DNA of 64,000 nt from Linyphia triangularis (GCA_963978545.1 OZ021721.1:110767366-110831365), one strand, 5' to 3'. Shown: positions 40,455 to 53,504, counted from the stretch's first letter. Numbers and translations are program-made. Notes: generated by a model not told the origin, from the letters alone.

Positions 40455-40632
40455 TTGGTTGTATTCAGATTATCTGGCACCGTCAGCAACACGAGGGCAA
40501 TAATGCGCCGAAACATTCGTCATTAGACAAGCCAACATACATTTACAAACACCCATGCCTAACACGGGACTCGAACCCGCAACCTCGCGGTCTAGAAGCC
40601 AGCACTCTAACCACTATACCGTATGGTCGGCC
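40455..40632 (-). repeat. tRNA-derived SINE, family A
   Basis: Minus-strand full-length copy from TTGGTTGTATTCAGATTATC to the GGTCGGCC head. The flanks ATACATCCTAG (40444-40454) and ATAGATCCTAG (40633-40643) are an 11-bp target duplication with one mismatch. Confidence 0.92.
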
Positions 40633-40643
40633 ATAGATCCTAG

Positions 40644-41232
40644 CATAACGACGTTAAGGTGAAATACAGCTCACATGTAGCTCTTACCTCGGAATATCTA
40701 GTGTAAAACCCTCCATTTTGAGTAATAAAAATACTCAAGTTTCATTATGACCATCTAGCATGTTCTCTTTGTAATCACTTATCATTAGCAAAGACAGAAG
40801 ATAATAATATTCAAAACTGACACAGAAGATTAAGAGAATCGGAATTAAATTTGTAATGATGACAGACTCTATTTATTAGAGCAATAAAATATTCTCACAT
40901 TAATGTGGAGAACATACTTTATGTAATTGATGCTCCACGACTTAACCTCATTAGGTTGAAGCAATCGTGTTTAAAAATCGCAAGAATGCTCATGAAATAA
41001 CGATGTAATCAAATTTCCATTATACAGTAGAATAAAAATGTATTTTGTTGCATTATATTTTGTTGGAATGCATATTCAAGATCTTTAAATATTATCTTTG
41101 ATTATTTGTATTAATTCATATTAATTGATAAAAAATATTAACTCATGGTACCTTTCAACTCTATGGGAAGTAGAGTTTACAACTTTTGAAAATATAAATA
41201 ATAGCAAGCAAAATAATTACTGACACATTTGG
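40644..41232. other. unassigned AT-rich sequence
   Basis: Lies between two SINE copies; no gene or repeat boundary supported. Confidence 0.35.
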
Positions 41233-41245
41233 AATATTAAATTGA

Positions 41246-41426
41246 TTGGTTGGTTGTATTCAGATTATCTGGCTCCGTCAGCAACACGAGAGCTATAATG
41301 CGCCGAAACATTCGCCATTAGACAAGCCAACATGCATTTACAAACACCCATGCCTAACACGGGACTCGAACCCGCAACCTCGAGGTTTAGAAGCTAGCAC
41401 GCTAATCACTATACCGTTTGGTCGGC
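41246..41426 (-). repeat. tRNA-derived SINE, family A, at a satellite junction
   Basis: Full-length minus-strand copy with a 13-bp target duplication AATATTAAATTGA / AATATTAAACTGA (41233-41245 and 41427-41439). Its head end is the start of the 156-bp tandem array that follows. Confidence 0.92.
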
Positions 41427-41872
41427 AATATTAAACTGATAAAAACCGTAAATGCCTGTCTATTTTTGAACTTCTTGTGTTTTATATACCTACGAATGTC
41501 ATTAAATTCACTGAGCAACAAATAAGGTCTGAAAACCAAAAGTAAAGTTTCAAAAGTAAAATCACTATACCGTTTGGTCGGCAATATTAAACTGATAAAA
41601 ACCGTAAATGCCTGTCTATTTTTGAACTTCTTGTGTTTTATATACCTACGAATGTCATTAAATTCACTGAGCAACAAATAAGGTCTGAAAACCAAAAGTA
41701 AAGTTTCAAAAGTAAAATCACTATACCGTTTGGTCGGCAATATTAAACTAATAAAAACCGTAAATGCCTGTCTATTTTTGAACTTCTTGTGTTTTATATA
41801 CCTACGAATGTCATTAAATTCACTGAGCAACAAATAAGGTCTGAAAACCAAAAGTAAAGTTTTCGAACAATG
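41405..41872. repeat. 156-bp tandem array carrying the SINE head/flank junction
   Basis: ATCACTATACCGTTTGGTCG recurs at 41405, 41561 and 41717. Each unit consists of the last ~22 bp of the SINE head, the target duplication and ~120 bp of flank. Since 156 is a multiple of three, the minus strand shows a 164-residue artificial frame. The flank part resembles a piece of the 217-bp array that follows. Confidence 0.93.
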
Positions 41873-42530
41873 TATATTCTTCACCTTTCTGATCATAGAA
41901 TGTTTGAAAACTTAAATAAAAATAAGTTAAGTAATCATAGATATATTTGGAAACTCAAATTAATAAAATAATATAAACGATTGTCTATTTTTTTCAATTT
42001 TTTGACAAAACATACGAGCTTCATTAAACTCAATATGTAACGATTAAAAATAAGGTCTGAATACCAAAAATAAAGTTTTCGAACAATGTATATTCTTCAC
42101 CTTTCTGATCATAGAATGTTTGAAAACTTAAATAAAAATAAGTTAAGTAATCATAGATATATTTGGAAACTCAAATTAATAAAAAAATATAAAAGATTGT
42201 CTATTTTTTTCAATTTTTTTGACAAAACATACGAGCTTCATTAAACTCAATATGTAACGATTAAAAATAAGGTCTGAATACCAAAAATAAAGTTTTCGAA
42301 CAATGTATATTCTTTAAATTTCTGATCATAGAATGTTTGAAAACGTAAATAAAAATAAGTAAAGTAATCAAAGATATATTTGGAAACTTAAATTAATAAA
42401 AAAAAATATAAAAGATTGTCGATTTTGTAACATTTTTTGACAAAACAGACGAGCGTCATTAAGCTCAATGTGTAACGATTAAAAATAAGGTTTCATAATC
42501 AAAAATAAAGTTTCCGAACATTGTACATTC
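41859..42530. repeat. ~217-bp tandem repeat, three units plus
   Basis: GTTTTCGAACAATG recurs at 41859, 42075 and 42292, with a diverged form at 42510. Units carry ATAGAATGTTTGAAAAC and GACAAAACATACGAGC. Divergence grows to the right. Confidence 0.9.
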
Positions 42531-43559
42531 ATCTGTCTTATTATAGAAAGATTGCATCCTTCCAATTTAAAATTGCTATTCTCTAAATAATGATGCAGAA
42601 TTTCTTACAAATAACTTCATTCATTTAAAAAATGTTACCCGCTCATTATTTAAAACGATGGGACGTAGCTGATTGTTAAGTTCGATGACAAACCCGCAAT
42701 AGGATTTGAATTGATATACTATTTTTAAGTTAGCGGGAAAAAAATCCCTTTCAAGACTGTTCAAAGTAATTACGGAAACATCTGAAGTGTGTGTGTCTTA
42801 TCATTGGATTGATTTTCATCAGTAAAGGTTATTCAAGAAATGAAATAGTTGACATTTTATGTCAAATCATCAGATTTCGAAGAATGTTTGACTTTTTAAA
42901 AACTTTTTCTGTTTCCTTTTACTGATTATCCTATGATTCCAGCAATTAATACTGAATATAATCTTTAAAGTCTCAAACCCCATAATAAAAAATAAGGAAT
43001 CACATTGGAGGTTAAATCTGAAGACATTTCTGAATTTTTTTTTTCATTTAGTTAATTACATTGGAATAAAATTTAATTTATTAATAACTATAGCTACATT
43101 ATCTGAAATATTTTATTATAAGAAAACTATTATTGAAATCAGTGGGCATTTTGAAATTATTTGGATTTTAATCATTACGATAATATGATTTGTGGCTGGG
43201 AGATTGGATCTTAAGAAGTTAAGAAATCGATTTTCACCACATAACTGGGATATAATGAAATTTCTATGTATTTTAGTTTCTTTTTTTAACATTTTTGGTC
43301 TCCCATGTGACGGATTGAAAGGCGGATTATTGTTATTAACACTTTTTAAGTCTATCGGTCCATCAGCAAACATCATGTAATGATACATTCAAATATTTTC
43401 CATTAAAAAATTGTGATGTATTTTTGCCCAAAACTAAAGGCTGATTTACTTGTAGAAAGTAACGGGAATATCAGCTGGTAAGTTGATTGGAGTTCAAGCC
43501 TTCTTTGCACAGTACCAGCATCTAGAGCAATCCATCTATGTATTGACGGGCATGACGTC
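42531..43559. other. unassigned AT-rich sequence
   Basis: Two overlapping antiparallel short frames at 43116-43388 have no recognisable domain; nothing else supported. Confidence 0.35.
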
Positions 43560-43900
43560 GCCAGTTTACAAGTAGCCCATCAGTATTGGCCAATATCGGA
43601 AACAGAGGTCCTGAAAGACAGGCCACTCTTGAGTAAAACTCGAACATCGTTATATAACTCACCCTTTTTTTTAAATACACGTGTCAAAACCATCACAAAA
43701 CATTCTTTTTATCCCTCCGTCTTTTCTTATAAAATATATTTCAATTTGAAAAACCCGCCATCAACATTTAAAGTCTTCCAAAATATTTAATCCTGTACTG
43801 GATGAGATTGGTCTATATCCGAAACAACGGCCAGTCTACAACGGTTCACATCGGGATAGTCCAATGCCGAGCGATATTGGCCAGCGTATTCATGCTACTG
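43560..43900. repeat. Diverged dispersed repeat, copy 2
   Basis: Partner of 39990-40280; see the shared word order there. This copy is longer and includes a CCAATATCGG / GATATTGGCC inverted pair at its ends. Confidence 0.45.
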
Positions 43901-45187
43901 GTGCATGTGGTCACTGGAGAACACTGATGATGGTAGTTGATGGGGCAACAAATAAAAATATAATTGGTTTACTAGAACTGCCAGCTACTTAGATATGCCA
44001 GTCACATGGCATATTTAAGTATGCCAGTGACTTGGTATGAAGCTTCTAACTTTTTATTTTATGACCGGACTCATATGACCGTCAGTTTTCTCATTGTACT
44101 GAATCAATTTAAACCCTTTGAGATCCATTGGGACTTTGAAATCTATTACTCTGAAGTTAGAAACTAGTCTTGTAGCAATCTACATTGGAAGTTTTTGCTT
44201 TAGGAAAAGATTATTAGGAAACATAAAACAAAATCTAGCGTAAAAAAAACAATTTTAGGCATGATGCTGATATCAAGGAGATATGTGAATGACAGGGATA
44301 ATCTTTTTGAAAATCTGCAACTCATTATCAAATCAACTATCGAACTTAAGCAGGGTAATGTAAGCATAAATTGTAAAAAGTCACCTGAAAGTGAGTAACG
44401 TATATCTTGTCTACTTTTAATGCTCCTTTATCAACATCCATTCGTCGCTTTAGTCTGTTATCAATACATATAACTGAAGAATTTGAATGAGCTTTGCCCA
44501 ACTAAATAACTCATGACAACCATCCCCAGTCTGTAACAACTAACTCGTGGTCGGGGCAGTTACATTTATCACTACCTTCCAACTATTCCCTTAAAATTAT
44601 AGTCTCACAACTGCAGGAAACTAGAGATAAATGTATACGCATTAAAGAGTTGGCAAATGATAAAATGGGTCATACTGTGTCTTCAAAATATTTACAGACA
44701 TTTTTGTTGACAATCCGTACCATTGTAGCCTATATTGATTACTAGCTGAATACAGAAGCTTCGCTAATTTTCAACATGTGCACTTTAGCAATCAAATAGC
44801 ATTCATGAATTTTCCAATTCGGACGTTTGATCACATTTCGATACCCCAAAATATGTTTATCAAAATCTGAATAACTTACTTTACCTGTGTTTGCTCTTGT
44901 TGACATTTGCACTAAATTTCAGAGACATGACTACTCTGGAAGTACAACATTTGAGTATCCCTTGTTTGGAACGAATGGCTCCTTTTCGACTCCATGAATT
45001 TAGTTAATCGAGATCGGCAAAGGCACTTATTTCTATATTTGACTTTGTTGACATTTGTACTAAAGATCAGAGTTGTGACAATATGGGAAGTAGGAGAATT
45101 AGTGATGAGTCAGTTAGTTCTTTGGTTTTATTACATAGAGATGTTCATAATGTTTAACATAATATTTTGATTTGAATTAACATAATA
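43901..45187. other. unassigned sequence
   Basis: No gene supported. TTGTTGACATTTG(C/T)ACTAAA.. appears twice (about 44910 and 45050), suggesting an old partial duplication. Confidence 0.35.
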
Positions 45188-45734
45188 CACTATCTACCAA
45201 TAAGTAATTGGACACCTGTGATAAAAGAGATAAACACAATTTATTCAAATTCAATAGGTGGTTGAGCCTTCACCTAAGGCAATTACAGTACTTACACTCC
45301 GGAGTATGCTTTCCACAAGTGTTTTGATGATGGACAGTGGTATTTTCTTCCACTCGGCTTGGAGTGGACATGTAAGTTCTTTCACCGATTTTGGACGGTT
45401 GCTGCCCTCCTTAATTCGGCGATCCTACTCGTCCCAGAGGTGTTCCATAAGATTCACGTCTGGACTCTGAGCAGGCCAGTCCAGTCGGTTCTGCCCACTG
45501 TCATCATACTAATACATGGTGGACCTCACAACATGACAAGCTGCGTTGTCATATTGGAAGTAACAATGATCCAACCCGTAAAATTGCCACAGCGTAGGAA
45601 GCACATAGTTATGTAGATTAGTGGAGTAGTAGTCAGCGTTGAACCTACCATGAATTGGAATCAAGGGTGTCGTAGATCAGGACTGCAGACATTCTCAATT
45701 GCATGAGTGTCCAAATACATATTGGTAGATAGTG
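45188..45734 (-). mobile_element. Internally deleted Tc1/mariner-like element
   Basis: A 547-bp element with 28-bp inverted termini: CACTATCTACCAATAAGTAA.. at the left and the inverse of CACTATCTACCAATATGTAT.. at the right. TA flanks both sides (45186-45187 and 45735-45736). The flanks rejoin into a short TAATATTTTGAT(T)TGAATTAAC tandem repeat, which shows the empty site. It carries the end of a Tc1 transposase on the minus strand. Confidence 0.92.
45270..45600 (-). pseudogene. Tc1-like transposase C-terminal remnant (DD34E)
   Basis: Minus-strand translation gives YDNAACHVV (second catalytic Asp, codon 45550-45548), WPAQSPDVNLMEHLWD (catalytic Glu, codon 45445-45443), KSVKELTCPLQAEWKKIP and LVESILRSV. 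There are 34 residues between the Asp and the Glu, the Tc1 DD34E spacing. In-frame stops fall after TMY and after LWDE, and the N-terminal DNA-binding half is absent, so it is inactive. Confidence 0.9.
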
Positions 45735-45736
45735 TA

Positions 45737-46955
45737 TTTTGATTTGAATTAACGTAATATTTTGATTGAATTAACGTAATATTTTGATTGAATTAACATG
45801 AAATTATTTAATGTGGAGTAAATTATTTTTAGAAAATTATAACTAAATGTTAACTTACTAAGTAAATAAGTCATTTTACTTTAAACTGAACATAATATCA
45901 TAAAATTTACCAGCAGTTTATAAATTAAAAAATAACACTATGACAATAATTGGATTTGAGAAAGGAAGAATATTATAAGTATAAGTAAACAATTTAAATA
46001 GAATTTGTAATTAAAACAGAAGCCATTTTTTTGCACTTTATACACGAAAACAATTTCGGTAAAAAGTTCAAATGCTTTGATCAAAGGTATTTATTCTTCC
46101 GAAAGATTTTAAAGCCAAGAAATTATAAAAATATGCTATATGTGTTCCTAATAAAAACTTTAATCAATAAATAAGAAACATTCAAAGCTAGCATTTATTT
46201 CCAGGTGAAAAAACTTTTTACTTATTTATCAATTCATGCTTAAATTAATTTTTAAATATCAACGTTGGAAGTTAATTTTAATTAGATATTTTTAATTAGG
46301 TTTTTGCTATGCCGGATTAATATTCTGATTTAGCTCTATCTGACTGTTCTCTTTATCTTAAAACATAAATATAAAAATAGCAAAAATAATTAACTTGAAA
46401 TAAAAAAAATAACAAATTAACCCTCTCCATTTTTTGTAGTACCTTGGATTTTTCATATTTTCAGGTTTTTGAAAACGTGCTTGAAAGCACGAGCTTTAAT
46501 AATATTATTAATTTGCCATTTTAATGGTGAAGAATTTTTATGTTAATATTTTAAAACCATTGGACTGTTCAATAAATATTTGGTTATTAACATTTTTACT
46601 ACGTTTTTGTTTTGGTGTAAATTAAGTATGTACTTGATATTTCTTCATTAACTTCAAACAAAATAATTTTGTGTCACTCTTTTTAATTTAATCATCTTTC
46701 TTAACTAGAGTAAGCAATAAATAGTTTAGGTGATATGCTACACTCTCTTTCTGGTAACTGATTTCAATAATTTATTCGGTTATAAATAAAAAAAAAAAGT
46801 TAACCAAAAAAGATATCAACGAGCTTATCGTACAGTATTTAGTCAAAAATTTAATTTTGTAGTTTATTTCATTAATATTTTAAACACTTTGATTCATGTA
46901 TTTAAAGCGAAAGTATTTAGAACTAGGCAGGCAGGACAGATTTGACAACACACAT

Positions 46956-46986
<31 letters not shown>

Positions 46987-47882
46987 TAAACTACTGGTTG
47001 CTCTTAAACTGTAATACTTAGCACATCTATAATAGTAATAAAAAATCTTTGTTGATTTTGTTCCCAAGTTTTTTTGTAAATATATGCAACAGCAAAAATT
47101 ACTTAAAAAACATTACAGAAAAGAACCCAAAACTAAACAAAAACTGAGATAAAAAATGTCAGAAGCATTGATAAAGCTGTCTTTCTTTGGTTTGAATTTG
47201 AATGCGAGATGCACACAATTCAGTTTTTGCTTGAAGAAATTACTGCATATAAAATTTCGTGTCTCCTTACTTAACACAATTGATAACAGTATTAATTTTT
47301 TTTTCAATATCGGTTCGTTTCTGCATATAAAAAACCAGTTGTGAAGACAAAAGTAAAACTCCCTTAAGGCTTAGAAACTTCTGAAAGAACAGAACACAAA
47401 TTGGAAAGACAAATTTGATTTTCTACGCCGTTGCATTTATCCAGTTTTCTGAAAGAATAAAAGATTGGTGTGTATAGATATTCTATATCTCTTATTTTCC
47501 TTATCATTAGGCTACGAGCATAAGTGAGTTTCTTTTGAAGTATAAAGTTATATGAATGTTGTCCTACTTTGACAAACATTTTAATGCTTATGTACTTTGT
47601 GGATTTTTATTGAGAAAAATTATCCTCTAAAATTATATTTTATATTGAACAGGTATGTTTTACCATTTTAAAATGACAAAGAATAATATGTATAATTAGT
47701 GTTTTTTATGATAATCTATATTATAGTTTTAAAACATAGATTTTGAAAAAAGTCTGGTAGTTTCTATAAAAAAATGAGTCGAGCTAATTTCAGAAATAAG
47801 ATAATATTTAAATTTCTGCCTGTTATACATTTTTTCATAAAACAATATCAATCAATCAATCAACTGATTGCAAAATGTATTA
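45737..47882. other. unassigned AT-rich sequence
   Basis: Short TTTTGATTGAATTAACGTAA repeats at 45737-45800 continue from the Tc1 target site. There is a poly-A run at 46961-46986. Overlapping short frames at 47113-47344 lack domains. Confidence 0.35.
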
Positions 47883-48828
47883 AGGGGAGTTTGTAACCTA
47901 AAATTTATAAGAAAATCAATTTTGAGTTTATAATCGTTTATTAACTTTTAAATACTTCCCTTTAAAATGATACCTCATTTGTAATAGTACCTAATTTAAA
48001 AGCATTTTTTATGAATTTTGTAAGATAAAATTGGGAACTTTTATAGTAAGTAAAGTATTCTTTAAAATGTGTTTTTCTCAAAACTACATTTTTCATTAGT
48101 CACGTACCTTTTTCTCAGAAAATACTTGATATAGAAGCATAATTTTTTTCCAGTACATTTAGCAGATACTTGTAATTCTACTGAAGTTGATTTTTAATTG
48201 TAATTTCTTCACTTTTTTTTTTAAATGAATTATTATGAAAATCAGTCAAATTTGTTAAAAATCACATTTTTTTTTTTAACGAAATAAGCCAAAAACAAAA
48301 AATATTTTAAAAATAACAACGCAATATCACATCAGTTTATAGAAATACATATACGGAACGTGCGATAAAACATTTAAATAGATAGTTTGTGTAGTTTCTG
48401 AAAAAATGTACATGAGTAATGGTTGGTTGGTTGTATTCAGATTATCTGGCGCCGTCAGCAACACGAGGGCTATAATGAGCCGAAACATTTCGTCATTAGA
48501 CAAGCCAACATACATTTACCAACACCCATGCCAACACGGGACTCGAACCCGCAACCTCGCGGTCTAGAAGCTAGCACGCTAACTACTATACCGTTTGGTC
48601 GGCATACATGAGTAATGAAAAATGTAGTTAGGAGAAAAACGCATTTTACAGCAAACTTTACTTATACTAATAGTTCCCAATTTTATCTCCAAAATATTAT
48701 TCAAAATACTTCTAAATGAGGTATTATTACAAATAAGGTATCATTTTAAAGTAAAGAATTTCAATTTTAATGAACAGTAATAAACTCAAAATCGATTTTT
48801 TTATAAAGTTTTGGGTATCAACTCCGCT
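47883..48828. mobile_element. Foldback MITE with ~200-bp arms, interrupted by a SINE
   Basis: The ends are AGGGGAGTTTGTAACC and, inverted, AGCGGAGTTGATACCC, with TA on both sides. The arms 47883-48100 and 48610-48828 are inverse copies through CCCAATTTTATC and the CATTTGTAAT region. It shares internal text with the GGGGGTCCGGCAC MITEs at 2809 and 10329, but has long arms that they lack. Confidence 0.8.
48422..48604 (-). repeat. tRNA-derived SINE, family A, inside a MITE
   Basis: Full-length minus-strand copy flanked by the 13-bp target duplication TACATGAGTAATG (48409-48421 and 48605-48617). It is younger than the MITE it interrupts. Confidence 0.94.
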
Positions 48829-50530
48829 TAAACTTTAAAAGTAATTTTTGCTTTTATTGAAATATATATATCAAAGTTAGATCGAGTTGTTGAAATTAAA
48901 AGTTCACATGAGGAAAAGAGTTGCAATAAAAAATTACATACATTGCAGTTTGGTAAAGTACTTGTATATGTTGTAACTCTTAAACGTAGATGGTTCTCTG
49001 TTTTGTATATAACATGGGCATCCGGTGCCGAAACATTTAACACATCAAATTGATATGCAACCCTAAAAAAGAGGAAGTGTCATCATAAATTGCATGTTAA
49101 AATGCTATTAATTAATTTCTGTCTTTTATGTATGTATTGTGATTGTCTTCTGCCATCAAAACAAATTCAAGAAAAATGCCAAGCAGAGAAGTCTTTATTT
49201 TAGTACTAAGTTTTATAGTTCAGTGATTAAATACGAAATATTTTAGGCATCATTATATTTATAAAAGATGATTAACGTATTGAACAATAGTCCCGATAAT
49301 ATTAAATTGTATTATGTAAGTAACTCGAAAAAATAACTTGGGAAATTGTAAGTTGTTAGATTAATCATATATTTTTTTGATTGTCATTCATTACTAACAA
49401 AAAATCTGATCGTAAGATACTTTGAAAGATTGAAGTGTATATTTAGTTATTGAAATTTATAGTAAATATCCTTTTTAGAGAGTTTCATTAATATTTAAGG
49501 TTTTTATAACTAGATATCCAAATATTTTGTTCGGTTTCAAAAGTAATTTTAATGCTCTTTTCTTCTAAAGTTTTTCTCGTTTCCACACATATTGTAAAGT
49601 CTCTCAATATTTCTAAGCAATATATACAGTATTTAATGTATCATACACTATATCCATATCCCTATATAACAATATACTAATAGTCTTAGTATATTGTATA
49701 TACTATATACAATATACTAAAACCAAAATTCTTACCACCAGATATTCTTTACTGAACATAATCTCTTCGTATTCAGGCTTACGATCTGCAGAAAGAATGT
49801 CGTATGAACATGACTTTACGTGCTAAATATCAATTAAAGATAATGATTTGGTTGTAAAAATGTTTTGGTATTGGAGTTCAATATGCTGGATTACCACACT
49901 GAGATCTTCATAAGAAAAATAACTAAACTAGAAATTTGTACTATAATTATCTAACAATAATATAACCCATAAAAAAGTGTTTAATATAAATAATTTACAT
50001 GCATTGCCAATTTTTATATTCATTGACAAAGCGTCGTTTCTGTTGCCAGCGTGTGCTTGGTGCAGGCATCTAATTTTAAATATTAAAAATATCTCTATCA
50101 GCAAAATATGCGGTAAACAACTTTTCAAATAAAATGAATGGGAATTTATGTACTCACATCCAAATATCTTTTATACATTCGATTTGTATTTTATTAATTA
50201 TTTATTAAAACAATTTTGGTAACAGGAAAGAGTTTCTTCAGTGATAGGTTATATGTTATTTCAGCGCGATTGTATGACGTCAAGTTGGTTTATTAGTATT
50301 CCGTAAATTCGACATTTTAGTGACAGTGACAACTGCCAAAATTTGTTAGAATGCATTGTCATCGACATCGAATCTATCTGCCACGTTTCAGCCTGATTTT
50401 ATGACGGTAAAGGGGTTAGTTAGGTCTCCGCCTGCTAGATTTGCTTGCCATCGACCGACACACACGCACGAGCTCACACAAAGTCGAGGTTAATATAGAT
50501 TATTAAAAAGAAAAAAAAATAATAATAAAA
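48829..50530. other. unassigned AT-rich sequence
   Basis: An AT hairpin of TAGTATATTGTATATAC type lies at about 49670-49725. A GC-richer patch near 50330-50500 (CATCGACATCGAATC.., CACACACGCACG) has no identified feature. Confidence 0.35.
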
Positions 50531-52081
50531 AATCTACCGCTGCTGGCTTCCGGAAGTTTTCCAGTGTTCTCTCAATCACTTTCTTTGTGTTGTATACTTT
50601 TCCTAGTTCAGGTTTTAAAGGTATAATATTAGTATCGAATTCATATTTATTGATTATTATTTTTATTTATTCATTTATTTATTTATTTATTTATTTATTT
50701 TATCATATTTATTGATTTATTGCGCTATTTCTTTGGATAAATGATTTAAAATAACACCACCCCAGGTTCAATTTCTAATCCGAATTTCATCAACCATGTA
50801 TGGGACAATTTGAGAAGATGACACTTTTTTTTTTTTTAAAGGTTCAAAGTATTGAGAAATGTTCATTCTTTGAAAACAACTCTAAAAATGGAGTGGGCAA
50901 TTTAGCCAAAAGGAAAAAAAAAAAAAAAAAAAAAAAAATCTACCGCTGCTGGCTTCCGGAAGTTTTCCAGTGTTCTCTCAATCACTTTCTTTGTGTTGTA
51001 TACTTTTCCTAGTTCAGGTTTTAAAGGTATAATATTAGTATCGAATTCATATTTATTGATTATTATTTTTATTTATTCATTTATTTATTTATTTTATCAT
51101 ATATATTGATTTATTGCGCTATTTCTTTGGATAAATGATTTAAAATAACACCACCCCAGGTTCAATTTCTAATCCGAATTTCATCAACCATGTATGGGAC
51201 AATTTGAGAAGATGACACTTTTTTTTTTTAAAGGTTCAAAGTATTGAGAAATGTTCATTCTTTGAAAACCACTCTAAAAATGGAGTGGGCAATTTAGCCA
51301 AAAGGAAAAAAAAAATAATAATAAAAAATCTACCGCTGCTGGCTTCCGGAAGTTTTCCAGTGTTCTCTCAATCACTTTCTTTGTGTTGTATACTTTTCCT
51401 AGTTCAGGTTTTAAAGGTATAATATTAGTATCGAATTCATATTTATTGATTATTATTTTTATTTATTCATTTATTTATTTATTTTATCATATTTATTGAT
51501 TTATTGCGCTATTTCTTTGGATAAATGATTTAAAATAACACCACCCCAGGTTCAATTTCTAATCCGAATTTCATCAACCATGTATGGGACAATTTGAGAA
51601 GATGACACTTTTTTTTTTTAAAGGTTCAAAGTATTGAGAAATGTTCATTCTTTGAAAACAACTCTAAAAATGGAGTGGGCAATTTAGCCAAAAGGAAAAA
51701 AAAAAAAATAATAAAAAATCTACCGCTGCTGGCTTCCGGAAGTTTTCCAGTGTTCTCTCAATCACTTTCTTTGTGTTGTATACTTTTCCTAGTTCAGGTT
51801 TTAAAGGTATAATATTAGTATCGAATTCATATTTATTGATTATTATTTTTATTTATTCATTTATTTATTTATTTTATCATATTTATTGATTTATTGCGCT
51901 ATTTCTTTGGATAAATGATTTAAAATAACACCACCCCAGGTTCAATTTCTAATCCGAATTTCATCAACCATGTATGGGACAATTTGAGAAGATGACACTT
52001 TTTTTTTTTAAAGGTTCAAAGTATTGAAAAATGTTCATTCTTTGAAAACAACTCTAAAAATGGAGTGGGCAATTTAGCCAA
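50531..52081. repeat. ~390-bp tandem repeat, four units
   Basis: AATCTACCGCTGCTGGCTTC recurs at 50531, 50937, 51327 and 51717. Units are nearly identical; length differences come from the ATTT run and the A-rich linker (AAAAAAATAATAATAAAA). The last unit ends GGGCAATTTAGCCAA. Each carries CTTCCGGAAG and CACTTTCTTTGTGTTG. Confidence 0.96.
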
Positions 52082-52434
52082 TAGATTTTGTAGAGAACCT
52101 AATTTTAAATATAGTATAAAGTAAACACATATTTTAGGAAAAATTATATCCCTTATTAAAAGTCAACTGTCTGCACAATAATGGCACTCAATTCTTTTAC
52201 ATATACCTCCAATGTACACTTTGTATTTATTTTTGCAATTGCTTTGTTTTATTTATCCTTTTGAAGCGGAATGATTTCTCTCTTATACGATTTGCATATT
52301 TCTGAGCATACTGTTGCACAAATTGTCTGTATATAGTGTAAATAGTGACGTATTATTTTAAAATTCTATTGTAATTTATTTTTATCTTATTTTATTTATT
52401 AACAGCGATTATACAGGTTAGAAAAAAGTGGAAA

Positions 52435-52790
52435 CACCTAAAGCAATCGAGAAATTTCGAGACGTTTCTTTTTCGATGAATTGGCTGGAAATTTCGGGAA
52501 TGTTCTCACGTGCCTGCTATATAAAGACCGGCGATCGGGAAAGTTTTCAGATTGACTTTGGACTTCGATGAAAGCTTATCGCTTTGTTTACCTATTGGAG
52601 TGAGCTAGTATAATCGCTGTATTCGAAGTTGTTTTTGCTAAAGCTTGTGTTGAAGCTTGTGAGCGATTACACTGTTACCTGTGAATAAATTTTGTGAGTT
52701 TTCTGAAGAGAGAATAAATATTTTTATACTGTAAAAACTGTGCCATCATTGCCTCAGTGGAAAAATTCATAACAATACCCATTGGAAAGT
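52435..52790 (+). promoter_or_regulatory. Promoter-like block, possible solo LTR
   Basis: TATATAAAGACCGGCGATCG near 52550 is a strong TATA region followed by a GC-balanced transcript-like stretch, and two AATAAA signals at about 52685 and 52712 come 140-160 bp later. That spacing is LTR-like. The left side starts CAGGTTAGAAAAAAGTGG, which resembles a Tc1-type terminus, so the origin is uncertain. No open frame follows. Confidence 0.4.
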
Positions 52791-53504
52791 TATTGGCCAA
52801 AAATTGATTATCTTTGAATATTGGTTATGTGTGTATGATATAGGTGTATCTATCTCCATTACACAAATATATATTCTTTTAATCCTAGTGTACTATAGAA
52901 AAGTGAAATCGTATACATGTTCCAGTTCCATGTTGTAACTTTGTAGCATCTATATATTCCGAAGTTCTTAACACCACTCCAAAAAATACATGACATATTT
53001 TTAACTTTAAGCATGAATTTCCGTATCTAAATACGCTCTTACGTTGAATGTAGTATTTTGTAGTTGTTACAATGTTTTAAATCCTACTTCATTTGAACCA
53101 AAGTCAAAAAGTCATCTTCTGAACAAATCGCGAATAAAATAAACGGCTGAATGACTAGGAATTACATCGGTGATGTTTTACGCCAAAATGATCGTTGGCG
53201 GAGTTATTGTTCCCTTTTGATTGATGAAAACAATTCCCTGGTGTATTCTTTTCCTTCTGCAATCCTTTTTCAAATAAGAAGAAGCGCTCAGAACAGAATG
53301 AACGTGGAATAAAACTAGGTTTCGTGTTACCTATCTATCTATTCATTCGTTCGTAAAAACCGCTGAAGAAGTACTAATGATAATGTTTTCTATCCGAATA
53401 AGATAGGTTCTATTTCCGAAAACAGTTAGCGGCTGGTAATTTGTCAGAAAAGAATAGCGGAAAAATAATTTTCTTGAATTTTTTTTTACTAGAATAAAAA
53501 TCAT
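52791..53504. other. unassigned sequence
   Basis: No gene supported. ACGCCAAAATGATCGTTGGCGG at about 53180 is another CGCCAA/TTGGCG pair. Confidence 0.35.

Noticed and set aside
41402..41896. 164-residue minus-strand frame with a 52-residue repeat
   Set aside because: Exact reflection of the 156-bp tandem array.
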